The notes: generated by a model not told the origin, from the sequence alone. A stretch of 64,000 bases of DNA from Vibrio gazogenes (GCF_023920225.1 NZ_CP092587.1:2728001-2792000); one strand, 5' to 3'. Positions 29,925 to 41,252 are shown, counted from the first letter of the stretch. Translations and numbers: made by a program.

Positions 29925-31055
29925 TTAACCGACTAGCGCTAAAAGAATCCCCGCAGCAACCGCAGATCCTAAAACTCCAGCCACATTGGGGCCCATCGCA
30001 TGCATCAGTAGAAAATTCTGCGGGTTTGCCTGCAACCCGACCTTATTCACCACTCGGGCTGCCATCGGTACAGCAGAGACACCCGCAGCGCCAATCAGCG
30101 GATTAATGCTTTCTTTAGACAGCTTATTCAATAGTTTAGCCATCAATATGCCACCAGCGGTCCCGATACTAAATGCCACCGCACCTAATGCCAGAATACC
30201 TAACGTTTCAAGATTTAAGAATTTATCGGACTGTAATTTAGAACCAACCCCTAATCCAAGGAATATTGTCACAATATTAATCAGTTCATTCTGAGCGGTT
30301 TTCGATAAACGCTCGACAACCCCGACTTCCCGCATAAGATTACCGAGACAAAACATCCCCACCAAAGGCGTCGCTGATGGCAACAAGAGGATCGTCATCA
30401 ATAACACCAGCATCGGAAAGAAAATTTTCTCTAGCCTGCCAACATAGCGCAATTGTGCCATTTGTATTTGTCGCTCTGCCGGTGTTGTCAGCGCTTTCAT
30501 GATCGGGGGCTGAATAATCGGTACTAACGCCATATAGCTATATGCTGCAACCGCAATCGCCCCTAATAAATCAGGTGATAAACGACTCGCCAGAAATATC
30601 GCTGTCGGCCCGTCAGCACCACCAATAATTGCGATTGACGAAGCATCCGCCATGGAGAATTCCATCCCCGGCACCAAGTTGAGCAGAATCGCCCCAATCA
30701 AAGTAGCAAAAATCCCCAATTGAGCCGCAGCCCCCAGCCATAACGTCTTCGGGTTCGCAATTAACGCCCCAAAATCAGTCATGGCACCGACCCCCATAAA
30801 GATCAACAGGGGAAATACACCAGATTCAATACCGACATGATAGATATAATAAAGTAATCCACCCGGCTCGGTAAAACCTGCGTTGGGAATATTGGCTAAA
30901 ATAGCACCAAAGCCAATCGGCAATAGCAGTAAGGGTTCAAACCCTTTGGCAACCGCTAAAAATAGCAACAGACATCCGACAAGAATCATGCAAATCTGAC
31001 CAAATTCAAAATTTGCAATACCGGTCTCTGTCCATAAGGTTAGTAATCCGTCCAT
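29925..31055 (-). CDS. oadB: Oxaloacetate decarboxylase beta subunit (Na+ pump)
   Basis: 376 residues, polytopic membrane subunit of the Na+-translocating decarboxylase; it decarboxylates carboxybiotin and drives Na+ export. Conserved elements [20 protein letters not shown] (with the Na+-binding Asp), and [27 protein letters not shown]. Immediately follows oadA. The sodium gradient formed could help drive the sodium:solute symporter elsewhere in the window. Confidence 0.96.
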   Translation of the reverse strand: MDGLLTLWTETGIANFEFGQICMILVGCLLLFLAVAKGFEPLLLLPIGFGAILANIPNAGFTEPGGLLYYIYHVGIESGVFPLLIFMGVGAMTDFGALIANPKTLWLGAAAQLGIFATLIGAILLNLVPGMEFSMADASSIAIIGGADGPTAIFLASRLSPDLLGAIAVAAYSYMALVPIIQPPIMKALTTPAERQIQMAQLRYVGRLEKIFFPMLVLLMTILLLPSATPLVGMFCLGNLMREVGVVERLSKTAQNELINIVTIFLGLGVGSKLQSDKFLNLETLGILALGAVAFSIGTAGGILMAKLLNKLSKESINPLIGAAGVSAVPMAARVVNKVGLQANPQNFLLMHAMGPNVAGVLGSAVAAGILLALVG

Positions 31056-31064
31056 GAGTCACCC

Positions 31065-32867
31065 TTATGCCAAACTGAATAGCGGTGAACCGACATGCAC
31101 TGAGTCACCTTCTTTCACCAGAACGTCCTGCACAGTGCCATTTTTGGCGGCACGAACCTCTGTCTCCATTTTCATCGCTTCTAATACAATCAGCACATCT
31201 CCCTCATTCACGGGATGACCGGGCAAAGCATTCACTTTAAAAATCGTTCCCGCCAAAGGTGCCGCAACGACCTCTGCGTCACTTTTCGAGACCGGCTCAG
31301 TCGGTTGTGCTGCCGCATTCGAGGCGGATGTCACAGACGTTAACTGCCCTTGCGGACCTACTTCAACCGCATAGACTTGACCATCGACTTTCACACTATA
31401 GGATTCGACACCTTTATTGTTAGAAACAGTGATGTTGGAGACAGCACCAGGCACTGCTTTTGCTGCTGTCGCGTCTTCAACGGTGGGTAACGGTTCGAAC
31501 GCGTCAGGATTATTTCTGTTTTTGAGGAACTTGAGTCCAACCTGCGGGAAAAGCGCATACGTCAGAACATCATCAACGACTGACTCAGCCAAAGTGATCC
31601 CTTCCGCTTTTGCTTTCTCGGTCAGCTCACCGGTGAGTATCGCCATTTCAGCTTCAATCAAATCAGCCGGGCGACAAGTAATGGGCTGCTGCCCTTCGAG
31701 TACCCGAGCCTGAAGTTCAGCATTGACAGGGGCAGGCGCAGCACCATACTCCCCTTTCAGAACCCCGGCGGTTTCTTTGGTAATACTCTTATATCGTTCA
31801 CCCATCAACACGTTGATTACCGCTTGAGTCCCGACAATTTGTGATGTCGGTGTCACCAGTGGGATATAACCGAGATCGTGGCGAACTTTCGGAATTTCAG
31901 ACAAAACTTCATCAATACGATCAGCCGCGCCTTGATCCTTTAACTGGCCTTCCATATTGGTTAGCATTCCACCGGGTACTTGAGCAATCAGAATACGAGA
32001 ATCCACCCCTTTAAGCTGCCCTTCCCATTTCGCATATTTCTTACGAACATCACGAAAATAAGCAGCAATGGGGGCTAACTGCTCTAGAGAAAGCCCGGTA
32101 TCTCTCTCACTCTTCTCCAACATAGCAACAACCGTTTCCGTCGGTGTATGTCCATATGTCTGACTCATCGATGAAATCGCTGTATCTAAAATATCAACTC
32201 CCGCTTCAACGGCTTTGATGGCTGTTGCTGTCGATAACCCCGTGGTCGCGTGGCAATGTAGTGCTAACGGCACATCACAAGCCTGCTTAATTCTACGGAT
32301 TAACGTTTCAGCTTCATAAGGTTTCAATAATCCTGACATGTCTTTGATACACAAAGAGTGACATCCAAGATCTTCCAGACGCTTCGCCAGATCAACCCAC
32401 ATGTCAATGTTATGAACAGGGCTCGTGGTGTAAGAAAGCGTACCTTGAGCGTGCGCGCCGACATCGATTGTCGATTGAACCGCTTTCTTGAAGTTACGCA
32501 CATCATTCATCGCATCAAAGATCCGAAAAACGTCCATCCCATTTCGATGTGCTCGCTCCACGAATTTTTCGACGACATCATCTGCGTAATGACGATATCC
32601 CAATAGATTCTGACCACGTAGCAACATCTGCATCGGGGTTTTCGGCATCGCCTGCTTCAGCGATCTGAGACGCTCCCACGGATCTTCTCCCAGAAAGCGA
32701 ATGCAAGAATCAAACGTTGCGCCTCCCCAAGTTTCTAAAGACCAATAACCGACCTGATCAAGCGCTGATGCGATGGGTAACATATCTTCAATACGCATCC
32801 GCGTCGCAAACAAAGACTGATGTGCGTCACGGAGAACGACGTCAGTAAGTGCTAATGGTTTAGACAT
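31065..32867 (-). CDS. oadA: Oxaloacetate decarboxylase alpha subunit (biotin carboxyltransferase)
   Basis: 600 residues: an N-terminal carboxyltransferase TIM barrel ([27 protein letters not shown] metal-binding histidines), a linker domain, and a C-terminal biotinyl domain with EAMKMET, Lys566 being the biotin site. Transfers the carboxylate of oxaloacetate to biotin for OadB. 9 bp from oadB. Confidence 0.97.
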   Translation of the reverse strand: MSKPLALTDVVLRDAHQSLFATRMRIEDMLPIASALDQVGYWSLETWGGATFDSCIRFLGEDPWERLRSLKQAMPKTPMQMLLRGQNLLGYRHYADDVVEKFVERAHRNGMDVFRIFDAMNDVRNFKKAVQSTIDVGAHAQGTLSYTTSPVHNIDMWVDLAKRLEDLGCHSLCIKDMSGLLKPYEAETLIRRIKQACDVPLALHCHATTGLSTATAIKAVEAGVDILDTAISSMSQTYGHTPTETVVAMLEKSERDTGLSLEQLAPIAAYFRDVRKKYAKWEGQLKGVDSRILIAQVPGGMLTNMEGQLKDQGAADRIDEVLSEIPKVRHDLGYIPLVTPTSQIVGTQAVINVLMGERYKSITKETAGVLKGEYGAAPAPVNAELQARVLEGQQPITCRPADLIEAEMAILTGELTEKAKAEGITLAESVVDDVLTYALFPQVGLKFLKNRNNPDAFEPLPTVEDATAAKAVPGAVSNITVSNNKGVESYSVKVDGQVYAVEVGPQGQLTSVTSASNAAAQPTEPVSKSDAEVVAAPLAGTIFKVNALPGHPVNEGDVLIVLEAMKMETEVRAAKNGTVQDVLVKEGDSVHVGSPLFSLA

Positions 32868-32885
32868 ACAACACTCCTATTTATA

Positions 32886-33149
32886 CTATTTATGTTTGGC
32901 TGATGAGCGATATTGGTGTACAGCGGCTGAAATAGCAGCAACAACCTGAGGGCTAACATCCGTTGGATGGGTAAGCGTCGGTGGAGACTGACGACTGACG
33001 TCAGACGGTAATGGTGGTGTCTCTTGAGGAACAATCTTGGACATCAGACTGACTAGATAGACCATAATCGTCAGAAACGCGAAGACAACGAGCATTCCTG
33101 TCATCATTAAGGTAGCAGCTTCTGACAATAAGCTTCCTATATGACTCAT
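32886..33149 (-). CDS. oadG: Oxaloacetate decarboxylase gamma subunit
   Basis: 87 residues with one N-terminal membrane segment (about 12-35) and a short soluble tail ending in an Arg/His/Lys-rich stretch (HQYRSSAKHK); the gamma subunit joins OadA to OadB and binds Zn2+. First gene of the oadGAB operon. Small-protein identity rests partly on operon context. Confidence 0.88.
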   Translation of the reverse strand: MSHIGSLLSEAATLMMTGMLVVFAFLTIMVYLVSLMSKIVPQETPPLPSDVSRQSPPTLTHPTDVSPQVVAAISAAVHQYRSSAKHK

Positions 33150-33432
33150 TCTATTTCCTTTTCATCGATTGTCTGGGTAGACATTTGTTAAATATCCTTA
33201 TCAACAAACTTAAAACGGGTTTCTCTCAAACCCTAACAGATCTCATTTCACCATAAATATGGTCAAGATCTCATATATCACATCAAAAATTCAATGCAAA
33301 TAGTATCGAATAAAGTTTATGCAAATGCTGGGATAAAGATAAAAAAAAGAATAAATCAAGACAGCAATACGTGAGTAAGCTATCAAAAAATAAAAGAATA
33401 ATTGGAAACAGATAGGAAGATACTTAAGGAAA

Positions 33433-33509
33433 TGGCGCGCTCGGAAGGATTCGAACCTTCGACCGCCTGGTTCGTAGCCAGGTACTCTATCCAGCTGAGC
33501 TACGAGCGC
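33433..33509 (-). tRNA. tRNA-Arg (anticodon ACG), copy 1
   Basis: 77-nt gene including encoded CCA. The acceptor stem GCGCTCG/CGAGCGC closes the cloverleaf; anticodon loop CTACGAA gives ACG, read as ICG after deamination for CGU/CGC/CGA codons. T-arm GGTTCGAATCC. Last gene of the array in transcription order. Confidence 0.96.
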
Positions 33510-33546
33510 GCTGATGAAATGCATCGTTAATCAAAAATTGAAGTAA

Positions 33547-33623
33547 TGGCGCGCTCGGAAGGATTCGAACCTTCGACCGCCTGGTTCGTAGCCAGGTACT
33601 CTATCCAGCTGAGCTACGAGCGC
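33547..33623 (-). tRNA. tRNA-Arg (anticodon ACG), copy 2
   Basis: 77 nt with CCA; identical in sequence to the other Arg(ACG) copies in the array by eye. Acceptor GCGCTCG, anticodon ACG. Confidence 0.96.
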
Positions 33624-33664
33624 ACTGTTAAATCAATTTACTGATATTGCCGTCAACATCAAAG

Positions 33665-33741
33665 TGGCGCGCTCGGAAGGATTCGAACCTTCGACCGCCT
33701 GGTTCGTAGCCAGGTACTCTATCCAGCTGAGCTACGAGCGC
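33665..33741 (-). tRNA. tRNA-Arg (anticodon ACG), copy 3
   Basis: 77 nt with CCA; same mature sequence as copies 1, 2 and 4. Confidence 0.96.
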
Positions 33742-33796
33742 GCAATACTTCAATATTCACTGCTGTGTTGTTCCATTCACGAATGATTCGTACTTA

Positions 33797-33889
33797 TGGC
33801 GGTGAGGGAGGGATTCGAACCCTCGATACGGCTACAAACCGTATACTCCCTTAGCAGGGGAGCGCCTTCAGCCTCTCGGCCACCTCACC
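33797..33889 (-). tRNA. tRNA-Ser (anticodon GCT), copy 1
   Basis: 93-nt class II tRNA with CCA. Acceptor GGTGAGG/CCTCACC, long variable arm TACGGTTT...GCCGTA, anticodon loop CTGCTAA giving GCT for AGU/AGC. Confidence 0.96.
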
Positions 33890-33906
33890 ACAACACAATC
33901 ATAAAG

Positions 33907-33983
33907 TGGCGCGCTCGGAAGGATTCGAACCTTCGACCGCCTGGTTCGTAGCCAGGTACTCTATCCAGCTGAGCTACGAGCGC
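33907..33983 (-). tRNA. tRNA-Arg (anticodon ACG), copy 4
   Basis: 77 nt with CCA; lies between the two Ser(GCT) genes. Same sequence as the other Arg copies. Confidence 0.96.
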
Positions 33984-34010
33984 GCAATACTTCATGTATC
34001 AAGCAAGACA

Positions 34011-34103
34011 TGGCGGTGAGGGAGGGATTCGAACCCTCGATACGGCTACAAACCGTATACTCCCTTAGCAGGGGAGCGCCTTCAGCCTCTCGGCCACCTC
34101 ACC
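34011..34103 (-). tRNA. tRNA-Ser (anticodon GCT), copy 2
   Basis: 93 nt with CCA; first gene of the tRNA transcription unit; same as Ser copy 1. Preceded by a strong promoter at 34119-34146. Confidence 0.96.
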
Positions 34104-34118
34104 GTCTTGCGGAGGCAC

Positions 34119-34146
34119 ATATTACGATTTACCAAAAATATGTCAA
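34119..34146 (-). promoter_or_regulatory. Promoter of the Ser/Arg tRNA operon
   Basis: On the minus strand TTGACA (34146-34141), a 16-bp spacer, and TAATAT (34124-34119), followed by the GC-rich discriminator GTGCCTCCGC typical of stringently controlled stable-RNA promoters. It lies 16 bp before tRNA-Ser copy 2. Confidence 0.85.
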
Positions 34147-34342
34147 ACATTTTCTTGGAAAAAACAGGAAAAAACGCATTAAGCGTTGGGTATTTAATCA
34201 ATGTGAAACAAATTGATTCTTTTATCGCCAGACAAGACACTGCTCGCCCTAAGTCACCAATCAATCGATTTGTGACTCGAATCATCAGCGTCATAAAAAG
34301 CAAGAAGACAAGAGAGAATTTTTACGACTCGGCTGGAACAAA

Positions 34343-34372
34343 AAAGGCTGACAAAGATGATTGCCAGCCTTT
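34343..34372 (-). terminator. csrA terminator
   Basis: AAAGGCTG and CAGCCTTT form a stem around a 14-nt loop, followed on the minus strand by TTTTGTT. It lies 10 bp after the csrA stop. Confidence 0.75.
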
Positions 34373-34382
34373 CATTGAGGGA

Positions 34383-34583
34383 TTAATAGCTCGGTGTACC
34401 TGAGCTGCTATTTCCCCCTTTTTCTGCTTGAATACGCATGTATATTTCTTCACGGTGAACAGATACTTCTTTGGGAGCATTGACACCAATTCTCACTTGG
34501 TTGCCTTTCACACCGAGTACAGTTACTGTGACTTCATCACCTATCATGAGCGTTTCGCCTACACGGCGAGTCAAAATTAGCAT
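34383..34583 (-). CDS. csrA: Carbon storage regulator CsrA
   Basis: 66-residue RNA-binding post-transcriptional regulator; dimer that binds GGA motifs in mRNA leaders. Full conserved core [16 protein letters not shown], with Arg44-type residues in [12 protein letters not shown]. Located between lysC and the tRNA array, the usual Vibrio neighbourhood (alaS-lysC-csrA-tRNAs). Confidence 0.98.
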   Translation of the reverse strand: MLILTRRVGETLMIGDEVTVTVLGVKGNQVRIGVNAPKEVSVHREEIYMRIQAEKGGNSSSGTPSY

Positions 34584-34671
34584 TCTTTGGCTCCTTGAGT
34601 CATCTCTGTTTTGCCTTAACCATATTATTATCTATTAAAAACCCTATAGGGGTAAACTGTCTCATACAAAA

Positions 34672-35859
34672 TCAGCCCATAAAACGCTGTTTGGGCTCAT
34701 GATCAACAAATGAACCGGAAATGACATAAGCTTCATGAATGACATTTGCAGCACTATCTATTTGTTCAGGCGCGATCACCAGACTATGAGATAAGCTATC
34801 AGAATAACCACTATCTATCAGAATATTGGCAGAACAAAGCAACTGATATGTTGAATCAATCAAATCATTCGCTTTCTTGCCGACAATCGTCAGTAAGCTA
34901 ACTGGCTTACTATTACGGATTTTCTCTTCAAACACCAGTCCCAACTTAGCACTAGCATCCGGTTTAATCAGTAAAGCTGTGAATTCTGCATCCTCGATCA
35001 CATTCCATACATCAATTCCTAATAAATGGCATTGTTTCAGAATGGAATCAATATGATGAGGTTCAAAGCTCAACTTAACCATCTCTTTTTGGATCGCAAT
35101 ACCACACACATCATATTGTGAGCTTTCCCCACGAATGAGAGTTCCCTCATTCTGTTCAAATGTCGATAAAACCCTCAACGGAACCTGATGTTGCAATGCA
35201 TACTGGACACACGGCAAATGGAGCACTTTTGCCCCCTTCCGGGACATCTCTTCCATTGACGGGAAATCGATAATATCGAGTTTTCGGGCATTGTCGACAA
35301 TTCTGGGATCCGTGCTATAAATGCCATCAACATCGGTAAAGATCTGACATTCATCCGCAGCCAGCATTCCGGCAAGCGTCACCGCGGTCGTATCAGAACC
35401 GCCTCGTCCCAGCGTCGTGATATCACCCTTTTCATTCACACCTTGAAAACCAGCAACAATCACGATCGTATCTTCATTCAATAACTGCTGAATTCTCGCT
35501 GTATCCGCTTGTAGAATCGTCGCATCATTGTGCTGATTTGTCGTCATAATACCAAGTTGGGAACCTGTGAATGAACGCGCTGAATACCCCATTTTATGCA
35601 GCGTCATTGCCAAAAGAGCCATCGATACTTGCTCTCCAGCGGATAAAATCACATCCAGTTCCCTAGCATTTGGAACCCGATCAACCTGATGGGCTAAATC
35701 TAATAATCGATTGGTCTCACCAGACATAGCCGATACCACAACGACAACCTGCTGACCACATTCTTTCGCATCGATTACATGTTTTGCTACCGTATGGATT
35801 CTTTCAATCGAACCCATCGATGTCCCACCAAATTTTTGAACTATAAGGGGAGTTTTCAC
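34672..35859 (-). CDS. lysC: Aspartokinase (monofunctional)
   Basis: 395 residues. ATP-dependent phosphorylation of aspartate, first step to lysine, threonine, methionine and diaminopimelate. Amino-acid-kinase domain with VQKFGGTSMGSIERI and TTLGRGGSDTTAV, then C-terminal tandem ACT domains (about 265-390), expected to mediate feedback inhibition. Located between alaS and csrA, as in pseudomonads and vibrios. I see no lysine riboswitch in the leader. Confidence 0.93.
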   Translation of the reverse strand: MKTPLIVQKFGGTSMGSIERIHTVAKHVIDAKECGQQVVVVVSAMSGETNRLLDLAHQVDRVPNARELDVILSAGEQVSMALLAMTLHKMGYSARSFTGSQLGIMTTNQHNDATILQADTARIQQLLNEDTIVIVAGFQGVNEKGDITTLGRGGSDTTAVTLAGMLAADECQIFTDVDGIYSTDPRIVDNARKLDIIDFPSMEEMSRKGAKVLHLPCVQYALQHQVPLRVLSTFEQNEGTLIRGESSQYDVCGIAIQKEMVKLSFEPHHIDSILKQCHLLGIDVWNVIEDAEFTALLIKPDASAKLGLVFEEKIRNSKPVSLLTIVGKKANDLIDSTYQLLCSANILIDSGYSDSLSHSLVIAPEQIDSAANVIHEAYVISGSFVDHEPKQRFMG

Positions 35860-35989
35860 CAGTCGTCACCTTCCTAAGACAAAGTCTCACTCAGAAATCA
35901 ACCCAGACAATCAGTTTGGGCCTCATTCGGTCCATGGCGATGTCATCTTATTATTCCAAGAACATCACCGTAAATGTGATAAAAACAAA

Positions 35990-36039
35990 ACCAAGTGGCT
36001 TATCAGCTTAGTTTACAGGCGCTAATTAAACCACTTGGT
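35990..36039 (-). terminator. alaS terminator-like stem
   Basis: ACCAAGTGG (35990-35998) pairs with CCACTTGGT (36031-36039) across a 32-nt loop; on the minus strand it is followed by TTTGTTTTT. Likely ends alaS before lysC. Confidence 0.6.
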
Positions 36040-36089
36040 CAAGAATAAGTAATTATTTTGAATCAATCTAAAGTTAGATGTAACTCAGA

Positions 36090-38672
36090 TTACAACTGGG
36101 ACTCAATCCATGCTTCCGCCGATGCCAAAGCTTGAGGCAGTGCATTTACATCGCTACCGCCAGCCTGAGCCATATCCGGACGACCACCGCCCTTGCCACC
36201 GACTTGTTGAGCAACCAGATTAACAAGCTCACCGGCTTTCACCATCCCCGTCAAATCTTTTGTCACCCCGGCAATGAGACCAACTTTGTCGTCATTCACA
36301 TTCCCCAACAGAATCACCCCGCTGCCCAGTTGGTTTTTCAGCTCATCAACCATACCGCGAAGTGCTTTATTATCCGCACCTTGTAATTGAGCGACTAAGA
36401 CTTTCACGCCAGCCATCTCTTTCACTTGCTGGAGCAGATTTGAACTGGCCTGAGATGCCAGCTTATCTTTTATCTGCTGAATTTCTTTTTCCAACTGTCT
36501 GGCTTTCTGAGCCGCTTCCGCCAACTTACCTTCGTAACTAGCTTGCTGCTCATCAATCATATCCAGCGCAGATTCACCGGTGACTGCTTCAATCCGACGA
36601 ACACCCGCAGCGATACCACTTTCAGAGACAATCTTAAATAACCCGATATCACCGGTACTGCTCACATGGACACCACCACACAGTTCCGTAGAAAAGTCAC
36701 CCATCGACAATACGCGAACTTTGGTATCGTATTTTTCGCCGAATAAAGCCATCGCGCCTTTTGCTTTCGCTTCATCAAGCCCCATAATATTCGTTTCAAC
36801 CATATGGTTTTTCCGAATATGTTGGTTGACCATTCGCTCGACTTCTTTCAGTTCTTCAGCCGTCATTGCCTCCATGTGAGAGAAGTCAAATCTCAGGTTT
36901 TCCGCCCGAACCAATGAACCTTTCTGAGTCACATGCTCACCCAAAGTGCGGCGCAATGCTTCGTGCAACAGATGCGTCGCAGAATGGTTCAGCGATGTTG
37001 CTGCTCTTCTTTTGGTATCAACCTGAGCCTGAGCCATTTCACCTTGATTTAGAACGCCTTCAACCAATGAACCATAATGAATGATTGCATTGCCCTGTTT
37101 CTGAGTGTCGACAACCTGAAACACGCCGCTATCGGTACGGATAACACCGGCATCACCACACTGACCACCAGATTCCGCATAAAATGGCGTTTCATCCAAT
37201 ACCAGCATAGCGTGATCACCGGATGACAAAGTCTCAACCGCTTCACCATGAACAAACATGGCAACAATTTTGCCTTGTCCTTCCGTCCCTTCATAACCAC
37301 AGAAATGGCTTGAAGCGTCAACTTTAATCATGTTGTTGTAATCGGTACCGAATTGTCCGGCTTCGCGAGCACGTTGACGTTGTGCTTCCATCGCCTGTTC
37401 AAATCCGGCTTCATCAATGCTGAGGCCATGTTCACGTACGACATCATTGGTCAAATCCGCAGGGAAACCATAGGTGTCATAAAGTTTGAAGACAGTTTCT
37501 CCGTCGAGAACTTTGCCATCCAGATTTTTCAGCGCGTCATTCAGAATAGACATGCCGCGTTCCAGTGTTCTCCCGAAGTTTTCTTCTTCGATGCGAAGCA
37601 CTTTTTCAACCACAGCTTGCTGTTTCTTCAATTCTTTACCGGCACTGCCCATGATTTCAGCCAATGGACCAACCAATTTATGGAAAAATACGCCCTGAGC
37701 CCCCAGTTTGTTGCCATGACGTACAGCGCGACGAATAATGCGTCGTAGAACATAACCACGCCCTTCGTTAGATGGCACTACACCATCAACAACTAAGAAC
37801 GAACAAGAACGAATATGATCCGCAACCACGCGAAGCGACTGATTCGAGAGATCGTCACACCCAATCACTTGCGCAGCTTCTTTAATCAGAGTCTGGAATA
37901 CGTCGATTTCATAATTGGAGTGCACACTTTGCATGATCGCAGAAACACGCTCAATCCCCATTCCTGTATCGACGGACGGTTTTGGCAGGGGTTCCATCGT
38001 GCCATCAGCATGGCGGTTGTACTGCATGAAAACGTTGTTCCAGATTTCAATAAATCGGTCACCGTCTTCTTCCGGTGATCCCGGAGGACCGCCCCAGATG
38101 CTCTCACCATGGTCATAAAAAATTTCAGAACACGGACCACACGGACCAGTATCGCCCATTTGCCAGAAATTATCCGACTCATAAGGCTTGCCGCCCTTCT
38201 TATCCCCAATACGGATGATCCGATCAGTTGGCAGACCAATCTGCTTATGCCAGATATCGAACGCTTCATCATCAGTCTGATAAACGGTGACGAGCAAACG
38301 CTCCTGAGGCAACTTAAGGATTTCAGTCAGGAACTCCCACGCATACTGGATTGCGTCTTGCTTAAAATAATCACCGAAACTGAAGTTACCCAACATTTCA
38401 AAAAATGTATGGTGTCGTGCGGTAAAACCGACATTTTCCAGATCATTATGTTTACCACCAGCCCGAACACAGCGTTGCGCGGTAACAGCGCGAGTATAGT
38501 CACGCTTTTCTAATCCAAGAAAACAGTCTTTAAACTGGTTCATCCCCGCATTCGTGAATAGCAGTGTTGGATCATTGGCAGGGACCAACGATGAACTGTC
38601 TACGATTTGATGTCCTTTTGTTTCAAAGAACGAGAGGAACGCCTGGCGAACCTCGTCAGTGCTCATGTACAT
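36090..38672 (-). CDS. alaS: Alanyl-tRNA synthetase
   Basis: 860 residues, class II synthetase: catalytic domain (about 1-450, [14 protein letters not shown] motif), editing domain with zinc ligands ([12 protein letters not shown] and CGGVHV), and a C-terminal oligomerisation/C-Ala domain (ending in [12 protein letters not shown]). Starts at ATG 38672 with AGGAATAG upstream; a second ATG lies two codons on. Confidence 0.98.
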   Translation of the reverse strand: MYMSTDEVRQAFLSFFETKGHQIVDSSSLVPANDPTLLFTNAGMNQFKDCFLGLEKRDYTRAVTAQRCVRAGGKHNDLENVGFTARHHTFFEMLGNFSFGDYFKQDAIQYAWEFLTEILKLPQERLLVTVYQTDDEAFDIWHKQIGLPTDRIIRIGDKKGGKPYESDNFWQMGDTGPCGPCSEIFYDHGESIWGGPPGSPEEDGDRFIEIWNNVFMQYNRHADGTMEPLPKPSVDTGMGIERVSAIMQSVHSNYEIDVFQTLIKEAAQVIGCDDLSNQSLRVVADHIRSCSFLVVDGVVPSNEGRGYVLRRIIRRAVRHGNKLGAQGVFFHKLVGPLAEIMGSAGKELKKQQAVVEKVLRIEEENFGRTLERGMSILNDALKNLDGKVLDGETVFKLYDTYGFPADLTNDVVREHGLSIDEAGFEQAMEAQRQRAREAGQFGTDYNNMIKVDASSHFCGYEGTEGQGKIVAMFVHGEAVETLSSGDHAMLVLDETPFYAESGGQCGDAGVIRTDSGVFQVVDTQKQGNAIIHYGSLVEGVLNQGEMAQAQVDTKRRAATSLNHSATHLLHEALRRTLGEHVTQKGSLVRAENLRFDFSHMEAMTAEELKEVERMVNQHIRKNHMVETNIMGLDEAKAKGAMALFGEKYDTKVRVLSMGDFSTELCGGVHVSSTGDIGLFKIVSESGIAAGVRRIEAVTGESALDMIDEQQASYEGKLAEAAQKARQLEKEIQQIKDKLASQASSNLLQQVKEMAGVKVLVAQLQGADNKALRGMVDELKNQLGSGVILLGNVNDDKVGLIAGVTKDLTGMVKAGELVNLVAQQVGGKGGGRPDMAQAGGSDVNALPQALASAEAWIESQL

Positions 38673-38861
38673 GCGCTATTCCTGAAAATATTCAAAGATT
38701 CAACTAAAATTTTGCGACCTATTGTAAAGCATGGATAAGTGTTCGCCTAGTTTTGTTTTGAAGTGTCTATACAGATAAACAAGGCCGTTCACCGACGTCA
38801 TGCGATTGAAAAGGCTGGTCAGTGGAGTGAATCAGTGCGGGGGTTTAAATATGGAAGTACA

Positions 38862-39326
38862 TTATCTGTGGTTAGGATTCAATGCATATTGAATCTGTTC
38901 AAAATTAAATCCTCGATACTGCAAAAAACGGACTTGCTTTGCATACACCTTAGGATCTTTCACTGGCTCTTCGATGCTGAGACCAAACTTTCTCTGTGCC
39001 GTTGATGTTGCTAATTCAAACCAATCTACATCTAACTCAGCCAACTGCTCCGCGATAATTGACTCATCAATTTGCTTTTGCTTCAGCGATTGATAAATTC
39101 TCTGTTCACCATGACCTTTGGCAATATGGTGCCGGATCATACCTTGTGTATAGCGAACATCATCCAAGTAGCCATACTGTTCACACGCTTGAACTGCCTG
39201 CTCAGCTTCATTGTCGTCAAAACCTTTGCTCATCAACTTACGGAATAACTCAATTCGACCATGATCCCGACGACTCAATAGCTGGATAGCCGTTTCCAGA
39301 CCTGTTTTTGAATGTTCTCTGCTCAT
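38862..39326 (-). CDS. recX: Regulatory protein RecX
   Basis: 154 residues, helical three-repeat protein that binds RecA filaments and limits their extension. Conserved LLSRRDHGRIELFRKLMSKG and GYLDDVRYTQGMIRHHI. Directly downstream of recA with a hairpin between, the usual arrangement that keeps recX expression below recA. Confidence 0.95.
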   Translation of the reverse strand: MSREHSKTGLETAIQLLSRRDHGRIELFRKLMSKGFDDNEAEQAVQACEQYGYLDDVRYTQGMIRHHIAKGHGEQRIYQSLKQKQIDESIIAEQLAELDVDWFELATSTAQRKFGLSIEEPVKDPKVYAKQVRFLQYRGFNFEQIQYALNPNHR

Positions 39327-39345
39327 CAGGAATTCCCTTAAAAAA

Positions 39346-39365
39346 AGCCCCGCATCTGCAGGGCT
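39346..39365 (-). terminator. recA-recX intercistronic terminator
   Basis: AGCCC...GGGCT hairpin with one mismatch followed on the minus strand by seven T residues; in E. coli partial read-through of a similar site feeds recX. Confidence 0.7.
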
Positions 39366-39391
39366 GTTTCAACATCGGATCACGTTACGAA

Positions 39392-40438
39392 TTAATCTTC
39401 TTGTGGAAGCGCTTGATCAATCCCTTCATGCTCATCTTCAGGAATCGGCTCTTTACTCAGCAACATTTCACGAATTTTATGGTCGATAACTTTGGCAACT
39501 TCAGAATTTTCACGCAGGTACTTACATGCATTCGCTTTCCCTTGGCCGATTTTATCCCCATTATAGCTGTACCAAGCACCGGCTTTCTCAACAAGCTTAT
39601 GCTTGACACCCAGATCAACCAGTTCCCCTTCGCGGTTAAACCCTTGACCATACATAATTTGTGTATTTGCTTCTTTAAATGGTGCAGCAATTTTGTTTTT
39701 CACAACTTTAATGCGGGTTTCATTACCAACCACCTCATCGCCTTCTTTAATTGAGCCAGTACGACGAATATCAAGACGAACTGAGGCGTAGAATTTTAAG
39801 GCATTACCACCGGTTGTTGTTTCAGGGTTACCAAACATTACCCCAATTTTCATCCGGATTTGGTTGATGAAAATACACATACAGTTCGATTGCTTCAGGT
39901 TTCCGGTCAACTTACGCATCGCTTGAGAGAGCATCCGCGCTTGTAGCCCCATATGGCTATCACCCATCTCACCTTCAATCTCTGCTTTCGGAGTCAATGC
40001 AGCAACCGAGTCGATGACCATGACATCGATCGCACCAGAGCGCGCCAGTGCATCACAGATTTCCAACGCTTGCTCACCAGTATCGGGCTGAGAGACGAGC
40101 AATGCATCAATATCGACTCCAAGTTTCTTCGCATAAACAGGATCCAACGCATGTTCAGCATCGATAAATGCACAGGTTTTACCTTCACGCTGTGCAGCAG
40201 CGATCACTTCCAGAGTCAAGGTTGTCTTTCCTGAAGATTCAGGACCGTAAATTTCAACGATCCGCCCCATCGGCAAACCACCGGCACCTAAAGCAATATC
40301 CAGCGAAAGAGACCCTGTAGAGATCGTTTCAACATCCATGGCACGGTTATCACCAAGACGCATGATTGACCCTTTACCAAACTGCTTTTCAATTTGTCCC
40401 AGTGCCGCGGCCAGTGCTTTTTGTTTGTTCTCGTCCAT
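39392..40438 (-). CDS. recA: Recombinase RecA
   Basis: 348 residues; ATP-dependent strand exchange protein and co-protease for LexA. Walker [11 protein letters not shown]1/L2 loop regions, and the acidic C-terminal tail ([14 protein letters not shown]). ATG at 40438 with TGGAGA upstream. Controlled by LexA, see the operator upstream. Confidence 0.99.
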   Translation of the reverse strand: MDENKQKALAAALGQIEKQFGKGSIMRLGDNRAMDVETISTGSLSLDIALGAGGLPMGRIVEIYGPESSGKTTLTLEVIAAAQREGKTCAFIDAEHALDPVYAKKLGVDIDALLVSQPDTGEQALEICDALARSGAIDVMVIDSVAALTPKAEIEGEMGDSHMGLQARMLSQAMRKLTGNLKQSNCMCIFINQIRMKIGVMFGNPETTTGGNALKFYASVRLDIRRTGSIKEGDEVVGNETRIKVVKNKIAAPFKEANTQIMYGQGFNREGELVDLGVKHKLVEKAGAWYSYNGDKIGQGKANACKYLRENSEVAKVIDHKIREMLLSKEPIPEDEHEGIDQALPQED

Positions 40439-40505
40439 TACGTTCTCCAGACAGTCACTTTCAAATATTAAGTCTATGGGTTGTATCCCCGAAATATGTT
40501 GGATG

Positions 40506-40533
40506 ATTATACTGTAAATTCATACAGTGTCCA
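40506..40533 (-). promoter_or_regulatory. recA promoter with embedded LexA (SOS) box
   Basis: On the minus strand TGGACA (40533-40528), 16 bp, TATAAT (40511-40506). The LexA operator CTGT-N8-ACAG (within 40510-40529, TACTGTAAATTCATACAGTG) fills the spacer, so LexA binding would block RNA polymerase. Confidence 0.93.
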
Positions 40534-40666
40534 GACCTGTCGATGAATTTTCCTGACGGGTTTGAATCCTTGGGATCATATCACTTTCAGGTCATGACTT
40601 GATACGGCATGTCATTTATTCAATGCCATGAACAGCAGAAATCGGCAGCTCAAACAGTCGCTGTTT

Positions 40667-41170
40667 TTATGACTGTGGGGCACGCTCATGTATCAAATAA
40701 TCATGAATCGTCTGCAAAGCATGGTAAACCGCTTGTGAACGAACTTGCGTGCGACTCCCTGAAAAATGTACAGTTTCAACCTTATTCCAACCCGAACGTG
40801 TTTTCCAAGCAAAACAAACCGTTCCCACAGGTTTCTCCACACTACCGCCGCCGGGCCCGGCAACGCCACTCACTGAAACGGCCAGCGATGCCTGAGAATG
40901 TAATAAAGCCCCCGTCGCCATTTCTAAAACGGTCTGCTCGCTGACAGCCCCCCACTGTGACAGCGTTTCCTGCCGAACCCCCAGCATTTGCTGCTTAGCT
41001 TCATTACTGTATGTGACAAACGCACGATCAAACCAAGCTGAACTCCCGGCAATCTCGGTAATCGCAGTGGCAATACCACCACCGGTACAAGATTCAGCCG
41101 TCACCAAAACATCGCCACATGCAACAAGTAATTCGCCGATACGTTGGCTTAACGTTTCATGTAATTCCAT
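40667..41170 (-). CDS. pncC: Nicotinamide-nucleotide amidohydrolase PncC (CinA C-terminal family)
   Basis: 167 residues corresponding to the stand-alone CinA C-terminal domain; hydrolyses NMN to nicotinate mononucleotide in pyridine nucleotide recycling. Conserved LVTAESCTGGGIATAIT and SGVAGPGGGSVEKPVGTVCFAW. Upstream of recA, as in most enterics and vibrios. Confidence 0.95.
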   Translation of the reverse strand: MELHETLSQRIGELLVACGDVLVTAESCTGGGIATAITEIAGSSAWFDRAFVTYSNEAKQQMLGVRQETLSQWGAVSEQTVLEMATGALLHSQASLAVSVSGVAGPGGGSVEKPVGTVCFAWKTRSGWNKVETVHFSGSRTQVRSQAVYHALQTIHDYLIHERAPQS

Positions 41171-41252
41171 TCATGTCCTCTCTGTATTGCAATTGGATCA
41201 TCCTAAGCGCTCACTCAATCAAAACTCTTGCTCTGAAATCGCCCCAATAAAA

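Noticed and set aside
33433..34103. Regularly spaced, nearly identical repeats that resemble a CRISPR array
   Set aside because: Each repeat folds as a complete tRNA (Arg ACG or Ser GCT) with encoded CCA, and the spacers are irregular and not protospacer-like.
35860..36089. Possible lysine riboswitch before lysC
   Set aside because: Only about 230 bp with one long-loop stem that fits an alaS terminator; I could not find the conserved lysine-riboswitch core.
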